Below the pieces are notes generated by a model. That model was not told the origin of the DNA. It worked only from the letters and a program-made list of their open reading frames with translations, and made no database searches. Made by a program: the position numbers and the translations under genes. A stretch of 64,000 nt of DNA, from contig NZ_LFLT01000029.1 in assembly GCF_001189955.1 (NCBI RefSeq), forward strand, positions 1-64,000. Direction: 5' to 3'. The stretch's first letter is position 1; every line of letters begins with the position of its first letter. Shown one piece after another: positions 52,233 to 59,521 of this stretch. This DNA is from Herbaspirillum chlorophenolicum (GTDB taxonomy: Bacteria; Pseudomonadota; Gammaproteobacteria; Burkholderiales; Burkholderiaceae_D).

Positions 52233-53399
52233 TCAGAACGAGCGCGGCAGGCCGAGGATGTGTTCGGCGACATAGGAATAGATCAGGTTGGTCGAGATCG
52301 GCGCCACCTGGTACAGGCGGGTCTCGCGGAACTTGCGCTCGACGTCGTATTCGCAGGCGAAGCCGAAGCCGCCGTGCGTCTGCAGGCAGACGTTGGCCGC
52401 TTCCCACGAGGCCTTGGCCGCCAGGAACTTGGCCATGTTGGCCTGGGCGCCGCAGGGCTGGTGCGCGTCGAACAGCTCGCAGGCCTTGTAGCGCATCAGG
52501 TTGGCCGCTTCCAGTTCGATGAAACTGTCGGCGATGGGGAACTGCACGCCCTGGTTCATGCCGATCGGACGGTCGAATACCACGCGCTCCTTGGCGTACT
52601 GCGCGGCCTTGTCGATGAACCAGTAGCCGTCACCGATGCACTCGGCGGCGATCAGCGTGCGTTCGGCGTTGAGCCCGTCGAGGATGTATTTGAAACCCTT
52701 GCCCTCTTCACCGATCAGGTTCTCGGCGGGGATTTCAAGGTTATCGAAGAACAGTTCATTAGTTTCATGGTTGACCATGTTGAGAATGGGGCGTACTTCC
52801 ATTCCTTTGCCGATGGCGTCCTTGAGGTCGACGATAAAGATCGACATGCCTTCCGACTTCTTCTTCACCTGGTCCAGCGGCGTAGTGCGTGCCAGCAGGA
52901 TCATCAGGTCGGAATGCTGGATGCGCGAGATCCACACCTTCTGGCCGTTGACCACGTAACGGTCGCCCTTCTTGACCGCCACGGTCTTGATCTTGGTGGT
53001 GTCGGTGCCGGTGGTGGGTTCGGTCACGCCCATCGACTGCAGGCGCAACTCGCCGCTGGCGATCTTGGGCAGGTACAACTGCTTCTGCTGTTCCGAACCG
53101 TGGCGCAGCAGCGTACCCATGTTGTACATCTGGCCGTGGCAGGCGCCGGAGTTGCCGCCGGTGCGGTTGATCTCTTCCATGATCACCGACGCCTCGGTCA
53201 GGCCCAGGCCGGAACCGCCGTAGTCTTGCGGAATCAATGCGGCCAGCCAGCCGGCCTTGGTCAGCGCGTCGACGAACTCCTCGGGATAGCCGCGCGCTTC
53301 GTCCACCTTGCGCCAATATTCAGGGGGGAAGGTATTGCACAGATCGCGCACTGCATCGCGCAAATCGCCATAAGCGTCGTTGGGCGCCTGATACGACAT
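52233..53399 (-). CDS. Acyl-CoA dehydrogenase family protein
   Basis: A 388-residue flavoprotein with the usual acyl-CoA dehydrogenase layout: N-terminal helical domain, middle beta domain with LQSMGVTEPTTGTDTTKIKT, and C-terminal helical domain with GFGFACEYDVERKFRETRLY. The canonical catalytic Glu (in YEGT) is replaced: the equivalent phrase is Y363-Q364-V-A. The enzyme may use a base elsewhere, as isovaleryl-CoA dehydrogenases do. It is second in the itaconate operon, matching the Pseudomonas gene order. Its substrate there is unknown. Confidence 0.88.
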   Translation of the reverse strand: MSYQAPNDAYGDLRDAVRDLCNTFPPEYWRKVDEARGYPEEFVDALTKAGWLAALIPQDYGGSGLGLTEASVIMEEINRTGGNSGACHGQMYNMGTLLRHGSEQQKQLYLPKIASGELRLQSMGVTEPTTGTDTTKIKTVAVKKGDRYVVNGQKVWISRIQHSDLMILLARTTPLDQVKKKSEGMSIFIVDLKDAIGKGMEVRPILNMVNHETNELFFDNLEIPAENLIGEEGKGFKYILDGLNAERTLIAAECIGDGYWFIDKAAQYAKERVVFDRPIGMNQGVQFPIADSFIELEAANLMRYKACELFDAHQPCGAQANMAKFLAAKASWEAANVCLQTHGGFGFACEYDVERKFRETRLYQVAPISTNLIYSYVAEHILGLPRSF

Positions 53400-53441
53400 G
53401 GTAAGTCTCCAGAAATAAGTTTGATGATGCTGAGAACAGGA

Positions 53442-54302
53442 TCAACCGAAGATGGCCTCGGCTTGCATGGCCAGCTCGCCGCGCAGGTTCTGCGCCCACA
53501 GCTCGGCCGACTTGCCGTCGGCAGTCAGCTTGCCGCACAGATCGAAGCCCTCGATGTCGAACAGGCTGCCCACCGCGCGGAAATTGAATTCGCGCAGCAC
53601 CGCCCCCGGCATCTCGCGCGCCAGCAGGTCGGCCAGCAAGGTGGCGATCAGCGGGCCGTGCACGATCAGGCCGGGATAGCCTTCGACGCCGGTGACGTAA
53701 CTGCGGTCGTAGTGGATGCGATGACCGTTGAAGGTCAGCGCCGAATAGCGGAACAGCAGCACCGGATCAGGATCGACGCGGCGCTTCCACTGCGCGTCCG
53801 CCGGCGCGGCCTTGGGCGTTACCGGTGCCGCGCCGGGCTGCGGCATGTCGCGGTAGACGATGTCGTGCTCTTCATGGATGCAAACCTGGCCGCCGTGGCC
53901 GATCTCGTGTTTCACGGTGACGAAGGCCAGTGCGCCGCTGCGGCCCTGCTTGACATCGACGCTGGCGATGCGCGATGTCTTTTGTGCAGCCGCGCCGATC
54001 GGCAGCGGCGCGTCGAAGCGCAGGCGGCCGCCGGCCCACATGCGGCGCGGCAAGGGAATCGGCGGCAGGAAACCGCCGCGCTGGGGATGACCGTCGGCGC
54101 CGACCTCGGATTGCTTGCATACGGTCCAGAAATAGATCCAGTGCCATAGCGGCGGCAAGGCATCGCCCGCCTGCGGCTGGCGCGGACCGTCGATGGTGGC
54201 TGCCAGCGCCGAAGCGAAAGCCGGGTTGATGTGGTCTTCGCGGCTTTCGGTCTTGCCTATCCATTGCCGCAGCATCGTCAGATCTAGATCCGGATTCGAC
54301 AT
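53442..54302 (-). CDS. ich: Itaconyl-CoA hydratase, MaoC/HTD2 type
   Basis: A 286-residue double-hotdog hydratase of the mesaconyl/methylfumaryl-CoA hydratase group. The N-terminal part (FAS1-like dehydratase region) has WHWIYFWTVCKQSEVG. The C-terminal hotdog has FNGHRIHYDRSYVTGVEGYP, the HTD2-type active-site phrase with Asn/His, and IVHGPL. In itaconate degradation this enzyme hydrates itaconyl-CoA to citramalyl-CoA. It is the first gene of the operon, divergent from the LysR regulator, as in Pseudomonas. The ATG at 54302 is preferred. Confidence 0.87.
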   Translation of the reverse strand: MSNPDLDLTMLRQWIGKTESREDHINPAFASALAATIDGPRQPQAGDALPPLWHWIYFWTVCKQSEVGADGHPQRGGFLPPIPLPRRMWAGGRLRFDAPLPIGAAAQKTSRIASVDVKQGRSGALAFVTVKHEIGHGGQVCIHEEHDIVYRDMPQPGAAPVTPKAAPADAQWKRRVDPDPVLLFRYSALTFNGHRIHYDRSYVTGVEGYPGLIVHGPLIATLLADLLAREMPGAVLREFNFRAVGSLFDIEGFDLCGKLTADGKSAELWAQNLRGELAMQAEAIFG

Positions 54303-54414
54303 GTGCTCCTCTGCATTCTTGTTGATTCGTTCGAATGCGGGCAAGTCTGTTCCGGCGTTGGCGTCAGGACAATCTGTATTTTTGGAAGGGGGGCTTTGGC
54401 AAGAGTGAAGCCAT

Positions 54415-54448
54415 GCACATTCGTTCCGCGCCTCGGAACAACATGTGC
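54415..54448. promoter_or_regulatory. Two-part inverted repeat in the ich-LysR divergent region
   Basis: The arms GCACAT and ATGTGC flank inner arms GTTCCG and CGGAAC, which enclose CGCCT. It is a nearly symmetrical 34-bp structure in the middle of the 293-nt divergent promoter region. It is a candidate operator for the LysR regulator or a transcript hairpin. Confidence 0.5.
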
Positions 54449-54595
54449 GTGCGGCGACGCAACAAGAAGAGCGGACATGCACATCGGCAAATCGGCGTAA
54501 CATGGCAAACCATCAAGGCGACGCCCAACCGCAAGATTTCTGTGCAGTGCGAACGTGCCCTTTGCATCCTTAGTGACCATCAGCCGGATAACATC

Positions 54596-55570
54596 ATGCT
54601 CTTCGACCTGACCGACCTGCGCCTTTTCATCCTGATCGCCGAACTCAATAGCTTGACGCGCAGCGCCGAGCGCATGAACCTTTCGCTGGCGGCCACCAGC
54701 AACCGCATCAAGGAACTGGAGACGCGCTTCGGCACCCGCCTGCTCTACCGCGAAAGCAAGGGCGTGCAACTGACCCCGGCCGGACAGACGCTGCTGCACC
54801 ATGCGCAGCTCTTCATGCAGCAAGTCGAGCACCTCAAGAGCGACATGCAGCAGTACAACAACGGCATCAAGGGGTATATCCGCATCTTCGCCAACACCAC
54901 GGCGGTGACCGAGTTCATGCCGGAAATCCTGGGCAAGTTCCTGGCGCTGTATCCGCAGGTCAACGTGGCGCTGGAAGAGCGGCTGAACCACGACATCATG
55001 CGCGGCATCCAGGAAGGCACGGCAGACATCGGCATCGTGGCCGGCCCGGTACAGGGCGATGGCCTGGAGATCCTCAATTTTTCGACCGACCGCCTGGTGC
55101 TCGCCACCGCTCTGGAACATCCGCTGGCGGGCGCCGGCGCCATCCCGTTCGTGGAAACGCTGGAGTACGAGCACGTAGGTTTGCATGAAGGCAGCACACT
55201 GCACCACTTCCTCAACAAGATCGTCTCGGAGAACGGCCAGCGGCTGAAACTGCGCATCCAGGTCCGCAGCTTCGAAGCCATGTGCCGCATGATCGAGACC
55301 AACGTCGGTATCGGCATCGTGCCGCTGTCGGCTGCGCAACGCCACCAGCAGACCATGCAGCTGGCCATTGTCGAACTCTCCGACCCGTGGAGCGTGCGCG
55401 AGCGCAGCATGGTGTTCCAGGATATCGATACGTTGTCGCCGCACGCGCGCAACTTGGTCGATTTCATTAGCGAACAGATGGCGCAACCGCTGGTCGCCGA
55501 CGACGGCAAGGTCAGCACCATCGCCGAGGCGGTGAAGAAGAAAAACACGCGGGAAAAGAAAAGCGCGTGA
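54596..55570 (+). CDS. LysR-family regulator of the itaconate operon
   Basis: A 324-residue LysR regulator. HTH region: LRLFILIAELNSLTRSAERM and MNLSLAATSNRIKELETRFG. The effector domain (about 90-300) includes GTADIGIVAGPVQG, which lies in the ligand cleft. Divergence from ich matches the RipR/ItcR arrangement, in which itaconate is the inducer; the ligand is therefore inferred from position. It has an extended Lys-rich tail (KKKNTREKKSA) at its C-terminus. The start is uncertain by one or two codons. Confidence 0.88.
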   Translation: MLFDLTDLRLFILIAELNSLTRSAERMNLSLAATSNRIKELETRFGTRLLYRESKGVQLTPAGQTLLHHAQLFMQQVEHLKSDMQQYNNGIKGYIRIFANTTAVTEFMPEILGKFLALYPQVNVALEERLNHDIMRGIQEGTADIGIVAGPVQGDGLEILNFSTDRLVLATALEHPLAGAGAIPFVETLEYEHVGLHEGSTLHHFLNKIVSENGQRLKLRIQVRSFEAMCRMIETNVGIGIVPLSAAQRHQQTMQLAIVELSDPWSVRERSMVFQDIDTLSPHARNLVDFISEQMAQPLVADDGKVSTIAEAVKKKNTREKKSA

Positions 55571-55707
55571 ACCACGCGCGAAAACGCAAGAAAGTACGAA
55601 AAGACTCGCCTGCACAAACTCCGCCAAATATGCTGTCGTCCCAGCGAAAACTGTGAACCAGTGTCGTTCAGCACATCACGGCAATCGCCAAGGCGACAAG
55701 ATACCGA

Positions 55708-56472
55708 TCATCCTTCCAGCATCATCCAGACCGACAGCAACAGCAACGCGCCGCAGAACAGGATACGCAAGCGGCGCTCCGGCAGATGGTGCGCCAATGC
55801 CACGCCCCATGAAATGCTGAGCACGCCGCCCAATGCCATCGGGATCCCCACCGCCCAATCGACATGCCCGGCATGGGCATAAGTCCATAACGCCACCAGC
55901 GTACCCGGCGTGACCATCGCCAGTCCCAGCCCCTGCGCCGCCGTCTGCGTAGCGCCGAAGAAAGCGGTCAGCATGGGCACGGCGACGATCGCGCCGCCCA
56001 CACTGAAAAAGCCTGCCGATGCCCCGGCCGACATGCCCACCGCGAAGATGTACTTGCGCGGCAGAACGATGGGCGACTGCACGGTGCGCTGCCTGCGCAG
56101 CAGCGTCCACAGGTAATACAGCGCCAGCAACCCCATGAAGGCGGCAAAGCAAAAATGCAGGCTGCGCGCATCGATACTGGTGGCCACGCGCGCCGAGAAA
56201 TAGGTCGTCACCACCGCCGGCACGCACATCATCAGCGCCGAACTCCATTCGATCTTGTTGCGCTGCTTGTAGCGCCAGAACGCGATCACCACGTTGGGCA
56301 CGATCATCACCAGCGAGGTACCCTGCGCCAGTTGCTGGTCCATGCCGTACAAATAACCCAGCACCGGAATGGCGATCAGCCCGCCGCCGATCCCGAACAG
56401 CCCGCCCATCGCCCCCAGAACGCCCCCCAACAGAAAATTGAGTACGCTCGACAAAAACAAAGAATCCATCAT
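55708..56472 (-). CDS. TauE/SafE-family sulfite/organic-acid exporter
   Basis: A 254-residue inner-membrane protein with about eight hydrophobic segments, with the two repeated family halves: FLLGGVLGAMGGLFGIGGGLIAIP (split over the first half) and GMSAGASAGFFSVGGAIVAVP in the second. TauE/SafE proteins export sulfite or small organic anions. No sulfur genes are close, so the cargo is unknown. It is convergent with the LysR gene. Confidence 0.87.
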   Translation of the reverse strand: MMDSLFLSSVLNFLLGGVLGAMGGLFGIGGGLIAIPVLGYLYGMDQQLAQGTSLVMIVPNVVIAFWRYKQRNKIEWSSALMMCVPAVVTTYFSARVATSIDARSLHFCFAAFMGLLALYYLWTLLRRQRTVQSPIVLPRKYIFAVGMSAGASAGFFSVGGAIVAVPMLTAFFGATQTAAQGLGLAMVTPGTLVALWTYAHAGHVDWAVGIPMALGGVLSISWGVALAHHLPERRLRILFCGALLLLSVWMMLEG

Positions 56473-56563
56473 CGGTGTAAAGTTACGAGTCTGCCGCGCA
56501 TGCCTGGATTGGCATCACTGCCTGCCATGCCGTGCGGCGTTCAAATCAAACAAGGAGACTGTC

Positions 56564-56647
56564 ATGAGCGGCGCCATCGTATTCGCGTTGGAAATGGGCG
56601 TAGTCGCCATCATCGCGCTGGCCGTCTACATGGTGGTCAAGAAGTAG
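56564..56647 (+). CDS. 27-residue single-pass membrane peptide
   Basis: A short ORF, starting at the ATG at 56564 after a very good CAAGGAGA site, encodes MSGAIVFALEM then GVVAIIALAVYMVVKK. The peptide is one hydrophobic helix with a Lys-Lys tail. The gene begins 91 nt after the divergent TauE gene start. No family is recognised. The ribosome site and the hydrophobic, clean reading argue for a real small protein, but expression is unknown. Confidence 0.55.
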   Translation: MSGAIVFALEMGVVAIIALAVYMVVKK

Positions 56648-56846
56648 GCCCTGCAGCGCCCCGCTGCATCCGCCTGCAAAGCCCGCCAGTGTAGCGCAGC
56701 ACGCCCCGGCTGTCATAAGCCGGGACAATGCCTGCGCGCCGCCCGACAAGATCTCCTGGAATGCAATGGCATGCATGATGTACAACAATCGGCACAACCA
56801 ACGGCATCACTAGCCGTCCCCCACCTCATGCAAAGGAAGCAAACAA

Positions 56847-57626
56847 ATGGATTTAGGACTTAAAGGTAAAACCGCGCTGGTATGTGCGTCGAGCAAGGGC
56901 CTGGGCCGCGCCTGCGCGCTCTCGCTGGCGCGCGAAGGCGTGGCCGTCACCATGCTGGCACGCGGCAAGGAGGCGCTGGAAGCGGCAGCCGCCGAGATCC
57001 GCGCCGAGACTGGCGCCACCATCACCACGGTCGCCTGCGACATCACTACGCCCGAAGGCCGCGCCCTGGCACTGGCCGCCTGCCCCAGCCCGGACATCCT
57101 CGTGACCAATGCCGGCGGCCCAAAGCCGGGCGACTTCCGCGACTGGTCGCGCGACGACTGGATCGCTGCAGTCGACGCCAACATGCTGACCCCGATCGAA
57201 CTCATCAAGGCCACCGTTGACGGCATGATCGCGCGCGGCTTCGGGCGCATCGTCAACATCACCTCCAGCGCAGTGCGTGCACCGATCGACATCCTGGGCC
57301 TGTCCAACGGCGCCCGCTCGGGCCTGACCGGCTTCGTCGCCGGCCTGTCGCGCAAGACCGTGGCGCACAACGTCACCATCAACAACCTGCTGCCGGGCCC
57401 GTTCGAAACCGACCGCCTGCGCGCCACCGCGCAAGGCGCCGCCAAGGACAGCGGCAAGAGCGTGGACGACGTGCTGGCCGAACGCCGCAAGCAAAACCCG
57501 TCCGGCCGCTTCGGCGACCCGGCCGAGTTCGGCGATGCTTGCGCCTACCTGTGCAGCGCCCAGGCCGGCTTCATTACCGGCCAGAACCTGCTGCTGGACG
57601 GCGGCGCCTATCCGGGTACGTTCTGA
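56847..57626 (+). CDS. Short-chain dehydrogenase/reductase with replaced catalytic pair
   Basis: A 259-residue Rossmann-fold protein. The NAD(P) phrase VCASSKGLGRA replaces the usual GxxxGIG, NAGG is kept and Ser140 (NITSS) is at the catalytic Ser site. Aligned with FabG without gaps over this stretch, Tyr and Lys of YxxxK are Ser153 and Arg157 (LSNGARSGL). A subfamily with this signature exists. The reaction is uncertain. The C-terminal phrase FITGQNLLLDGGAYPG is typical of SDRs. Confidence 0.88.
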   Translation: MDLGLKGKTALVCASSKGLGRACALSLAREGVAVTMLARGKEALEAAAAEIRAETGATITTVACDITTPEGRALALAACPSPDILVTNAGGPKPGDFRDWSRDDWIAAVDANMLTPIELIKATVDGMIARGFGRIVNITSSAVRAPIDILGLSNGARSGLTGFVAGLSRKTVAHNVTINNLLPGPFETDRLRATAQGAAKDSGKSVDDVLAERRKQNPSGRFGDPAEFGDACAYLCSAQAGFITGQNLLLDGGAYPGTF

Positions 57627-57660
57627 CGCCCTGAAAGGTGTTGGCGCAGCGCAAGTGATG

Positions 57661-57666
57661 TATAAT
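57661..57666 (+). promoter_or_regulatory. TATAAT -10 element before tRNA-Ser
   Basis: A perfect TATAAT 45 nt upstream of the tRNA-Ser gene. No well-spaced -35 is seen (a TTGGCG lies only 14 nt upstream). An 11-bp hairpin (GCGATGCCTGC with GCAGGCATCGC) lies in the leader between this and the tRNA. Confidence 0.5.
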
Positions 57667-57710
57667 GCGCCCCTCGCGATGCCTGCCTCATAGCAGGCAT
57701 CGCCAGCCAA

Positions 57711-57800
57711 GGAGGTTTGGGTGAGTGGTTTAAACCAGCAGTCTTGAAAACTGCCGACGGGGTGACCCGTCCGTGAGTTCGAATCTCACAGCCTCCGCCA
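57711..57800 (+). tRNA. tRNA-Ser (anticodon TGA)
   Basis: A 90-nt class II tRNA with a long variable arm. Acceptor GGAGGTT pairs with AGCCTCC, anticodon loop CTTGAAA contains TGA, the variable arm is CGACGGGGTGACCCGTCCG-like, and the T-arm is GTGAGTTCGAATCTCAC. CCA is encoded. tRNA-Ser 3' ends are common attachment sites; here the AT-rich DNA begins right after. Confidence 0.97.
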
Positions 57801-57813
57801 GAACATCATATAG

Positions 57814-57834
57814 AACGGGCCTTTCAGGCCCGTT
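57814..57834 (+). terminator. Terminator of tRNA-Ser
   Basis: An 8-bp stem (AACGGGCC with GGCCCGTT, loop TTTCA) is followed by ATTCATTTCT. It lies 13 nt after the tRNA. Confidence 0.7.
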
Positions 57835-57844
57835 ATTCATTTCT

Positions 57845-57865
57845 ACCCACAAATTCACCCACAAA
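57845..57865. repeat. Two ACCCACAAA direct repeats after tRNA-Ser
   Basis: ACCCACAAA occurs at 57845-57853 and 57857-57865, a spacing of 12 bp. Repeats of this kind next to a tRNA gene resemble integrase arm sites. This is an inference; no integrase gene is visible in the window. Confidence 0.4.
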
Positions 57866-57935
57866 AGCGATTGCAATGAAGCCTTAACATCAGGCAGGTA
57901 TTCTTGCGCCCAAGCAAATATCAGTTGAGGGGCCG

Positions 57936-58604
57936 ATGTACCGGCAATTTAAGAAATTCTTGCAGGACAAAATCGCTGACTTTCGCAGAATAGTGCGCCA
58001 GGCAAAGGGTGAAGTTGAGCTGGAAGATCTGCAAAATAGCGCATGGATCATTGCCGCAGAAATTAGTGAGAAACAGCAAAAGCAGATCAATTTCGAAGAT
58101 GCGGATGATCAAGATCGACTACTGACCACACTATACGGACGATCCGTTAAAGGCAGGGATAGAGCTACTCGCTATGCTGTTCGCCTGGATCAAACAAAGG
58201 AAGGAGCGGACGAAGATCTTCCTCCGCTCATTGAGATGCTCCCTGGTCCAGCGAATGCCGACCCTTTTCAAAGCCTTCTTGAGCAAGAGGAATTGAAAAT
58301 GGACCTAATCGCGTTAGACGAAGCCTTGGCTGCAACCTTTTCACAAGCGGTTGCTTACGCAATCAGTTTAGAGAAATTTCAAGACATCGAATCGCTTGGA
58401 TCATTTTTAGCGCTAACCAAAGCCACACTCACCCAACGCATATCTCGCGCGACATACAGCGTTCGCATACAGAGCTCTCTATTTGACGGCATTGAGCGCA
58501 TCTCAAGGTCTTTCATGCCTAAAGCCGGCCGTCCGATGATAATCATCGTATTTACGGAAACAGTGTCTGGCCAGCTTTTGCTACCCCTGCCAGATCCGCC
58601 ATGA
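57936..58604 (+). CDS. Hypothetical protein in island
   Basis: A 222-residue protein I do not recognise. The N-terminal half is charged and helical (RQFKKFLQDKIADFRRIVRQ, VELEDLQNSAWIIAAEI), vaguely like a sigma-factor helix pair; the second half has LGSFLALTKATLTQRI, reminiscent of a small helix-turn-helix. Codon use is AT-richer than the core genes to the left. Its TGA overlaps an ATG, starting the 28-codon ORF at 58601. It begins 136 nt after tRNA-Ser. Confidence 0.65.
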   Translation: MYRQFKKFLQDKIADFRRIVRQAKGEVELEDLQNSAWIIAAEISEKQQKQINFEDADDQDRLLTTLYGRSVKGRDRATRYAVRLDQTKEGADEDLPPLIEMLPGPANADPFQSLLEQEELKMDLIALDEALAATFSQAVAYAISLEKFQDIESLGSFLALTKATLTQRISRATYSVRIQSSLFDGIERISRSFMPKAGRPMIIIVFTETVSGQLLLPLPDPP

Positions 58605-58687
58605 AGATCAAACCCGTGAAAATCTGTTACCTCGAACGAGCGGGTAACAAGCAAGGTAACAAACAGGGTAACAGCGTTAGCTTCTAA
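58601..58687 (+). CDS. 28-codon ORF with GNKQ repeats
   Basis: The ATG overlaps the stop of the preceding gene (ATGA). The product MKIKPVKICYLERA-GNKQGNKQGNSVSF has a short tandem repeat coming from the DNA motif GGTAACA at 58643, 58655 and 58667. It could be a real coupled peptide or just a by-product of DNA-level repeats. No relative is known to me. Confidence 0.35.
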   Translation: MKIKPVKICYLERAGNKQGNKQGNSVSF

Positions 58688-58838
58688 ATTTCAGGCAAAA
58701 AAGCACCTCACCATTCCACTCAAAGCCTTTACTGAAAAGGGTTACAGGAATTTTCATAGTGTTATGAAAAAGCATTTGAGCCGCTACCGATTTATTACCT
58801 TGTTACCCAAATTTCAAAATTTCATAGCTACGGTAACA
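58625..58838. repeat. Cluster of GGTAACA motifs
   Basis: GGTAACA occurs at 58643, 58655 and 58667 with exact 12-bp spacing, and again at 58832. The reverse form TGTTACC is at 58625 and 58801. The last two (TTGTTACC at 58800, GGTAACAA at 58832) form an inverted pair across an AT-rich stretch. Iteron-like or operator-like; not a CRISPR. Confidence 0.55.
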
Positions 58839-58853
58839 ACGCGGTGCGCAATG

Positions 58854-58897
58854 CCCGCTCTGCAACGAGGTCCGGGAAGGACCCGCTGCAGAGCGGG
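58854..58897. other. GC-rich hairpin in island
   Basis: An 11-bp perfect inverted repeat (CCCGCTCTGCA with TGCAGAGCGGG) encloses an inner GGTCC/GGACC stem. It lies in an intergenic patch beside a frameshifted gene. No T-run follows, so it is not a clear terminator; it could be a structured RNA or a DNA site. Confidence 0.4.
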
Positions 58898-58911
58898 AAT
58901 ATTTCCAATGA

Positions 58912-59201
58912 TTAACGCGCCGTAGCGACGGCTCGCGCCATCGCCTCGGCGAAGGCTGGGCTGGGCTCAGCCTGGCGTCGACGATGCGCTTCGCTGTAGC
59001 GCCGAAGCGGAGTTGCTTACGCACCGGCAGCGCGTCGCCGAAGCGGATAAGCAGCTTCAGCCGACCAGTCTTGTTCGCACCTCTCAGCACCCTACCGCCT
59101 GGCCCCTTGACCTTGGCGCTGGGCGCAACTGAGCGCTGCCAGACGACCGAGGCCGATGGAGATTCAATTTGTATGCAAATTTGATTACAAATGCCTTGCA
59201 C
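58912..59201 (-). pseudogene. Frameshifted gene remnant of unknown family
   Basis: On the minus strand a GC-rich frame reads KGPGGRVLRGANKTGRLKLL and IRFGDALPVRKQLRFGATAK, then KRIVDARLSPA and breaks into unrelated residues. Shifting frame at the tandem 5-bp repeat CTGGGCTGGG (58956-58965, plus strand) restores FAEAMARAVATAR and a TAA stop at 58912. Removing one CTGGG copy gives one continuous frame of about 95 codons. The first codon is unclear (GTG at 59201 is only a candidate). The family is not recognised. GC content is much higher than in its neighbours. Confidence 0.6.
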
Positions 59202-59203
59202 AA

Positions 59204-59221
59204 GTAATCAATTTTGATTAC
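59204..59221. promoter_or_regulatory. Palindromic operator before hicA
   Basis: GTAATCAA-TT-TTGATTAC is a perfect 8-bp inverted repeat, 34 nt upstream of the hicA start. A partial copy TTGATTACA lies at 59181-59189. HicB-type antitoxins bind such palindromes to repress the pair, so this is the likely autoregulatory site. Confidence 0.6.
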
Positions 59222-59255
59222 ATTTCATTTGCTGAATCAAACGAAAGGAGGTGCG

Positions 59256-59432
59256 GTGAAGCAGAGCGAGTTCGTCAGGTGGCTCAAGCAGCAAGGCGCG
59301 ACATTCGAGGATGGCACCAACCACACGAAAGTCAAACTGAACGGCAAGACGAGCTTCCTGCCGAGGCACCCAAGCAAGGAACTGAAGACGGGCCTTGTCG
59401 AGGGTGTGAAGCAGCAACTTAACCTGAAATGA
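59256..59432 (+). CDS. hicA: HicA-family mRNA interferase toxin
   Basis: A 58-residue double-stranded-RNA-binding-fold toxin. The catalytic His23 lies in DGTNHTKVKL, and LPRHPSKELKTGLVEGVKQQ is the usual end. It starts at GTG 59256 behind the excellent AAAGGAGG site; the upstream in-frame codon at 59214 is not needed. It precedes hicB by 89 nt, the normal hicAB order. HicA cleaves mRNA when HicB is lost. Confidence 0.9.
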   Translation: MKQSEFVRWLKQQGATFEDGTNHTKVKLNGKTSFLPRHPSKELKTGLVEGVKQQLNLK

Positions 59433-59521
59433 GGATGGCTCCGAAAGGGGCTATCCGCACACACTCGCAGCTTCGCCGCACTTTTTTCAATGTAGTTTGT
59501 ATCGTTGTAAGGACACAGAAC

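Noticed and set aside
49680-54149. A 1489-codon open frame on the plus strand across the itaconate genes
   Set aside because: It is antisense to five strongly supported genes and arises from the GC-rich codon bias. It has no domain character.
58643-58673. GGTAACA repeats as a CRISPR array
   Set aside because: The units are 7 bp with 5-bp spacers and no cas genes; too short for CRISPR.
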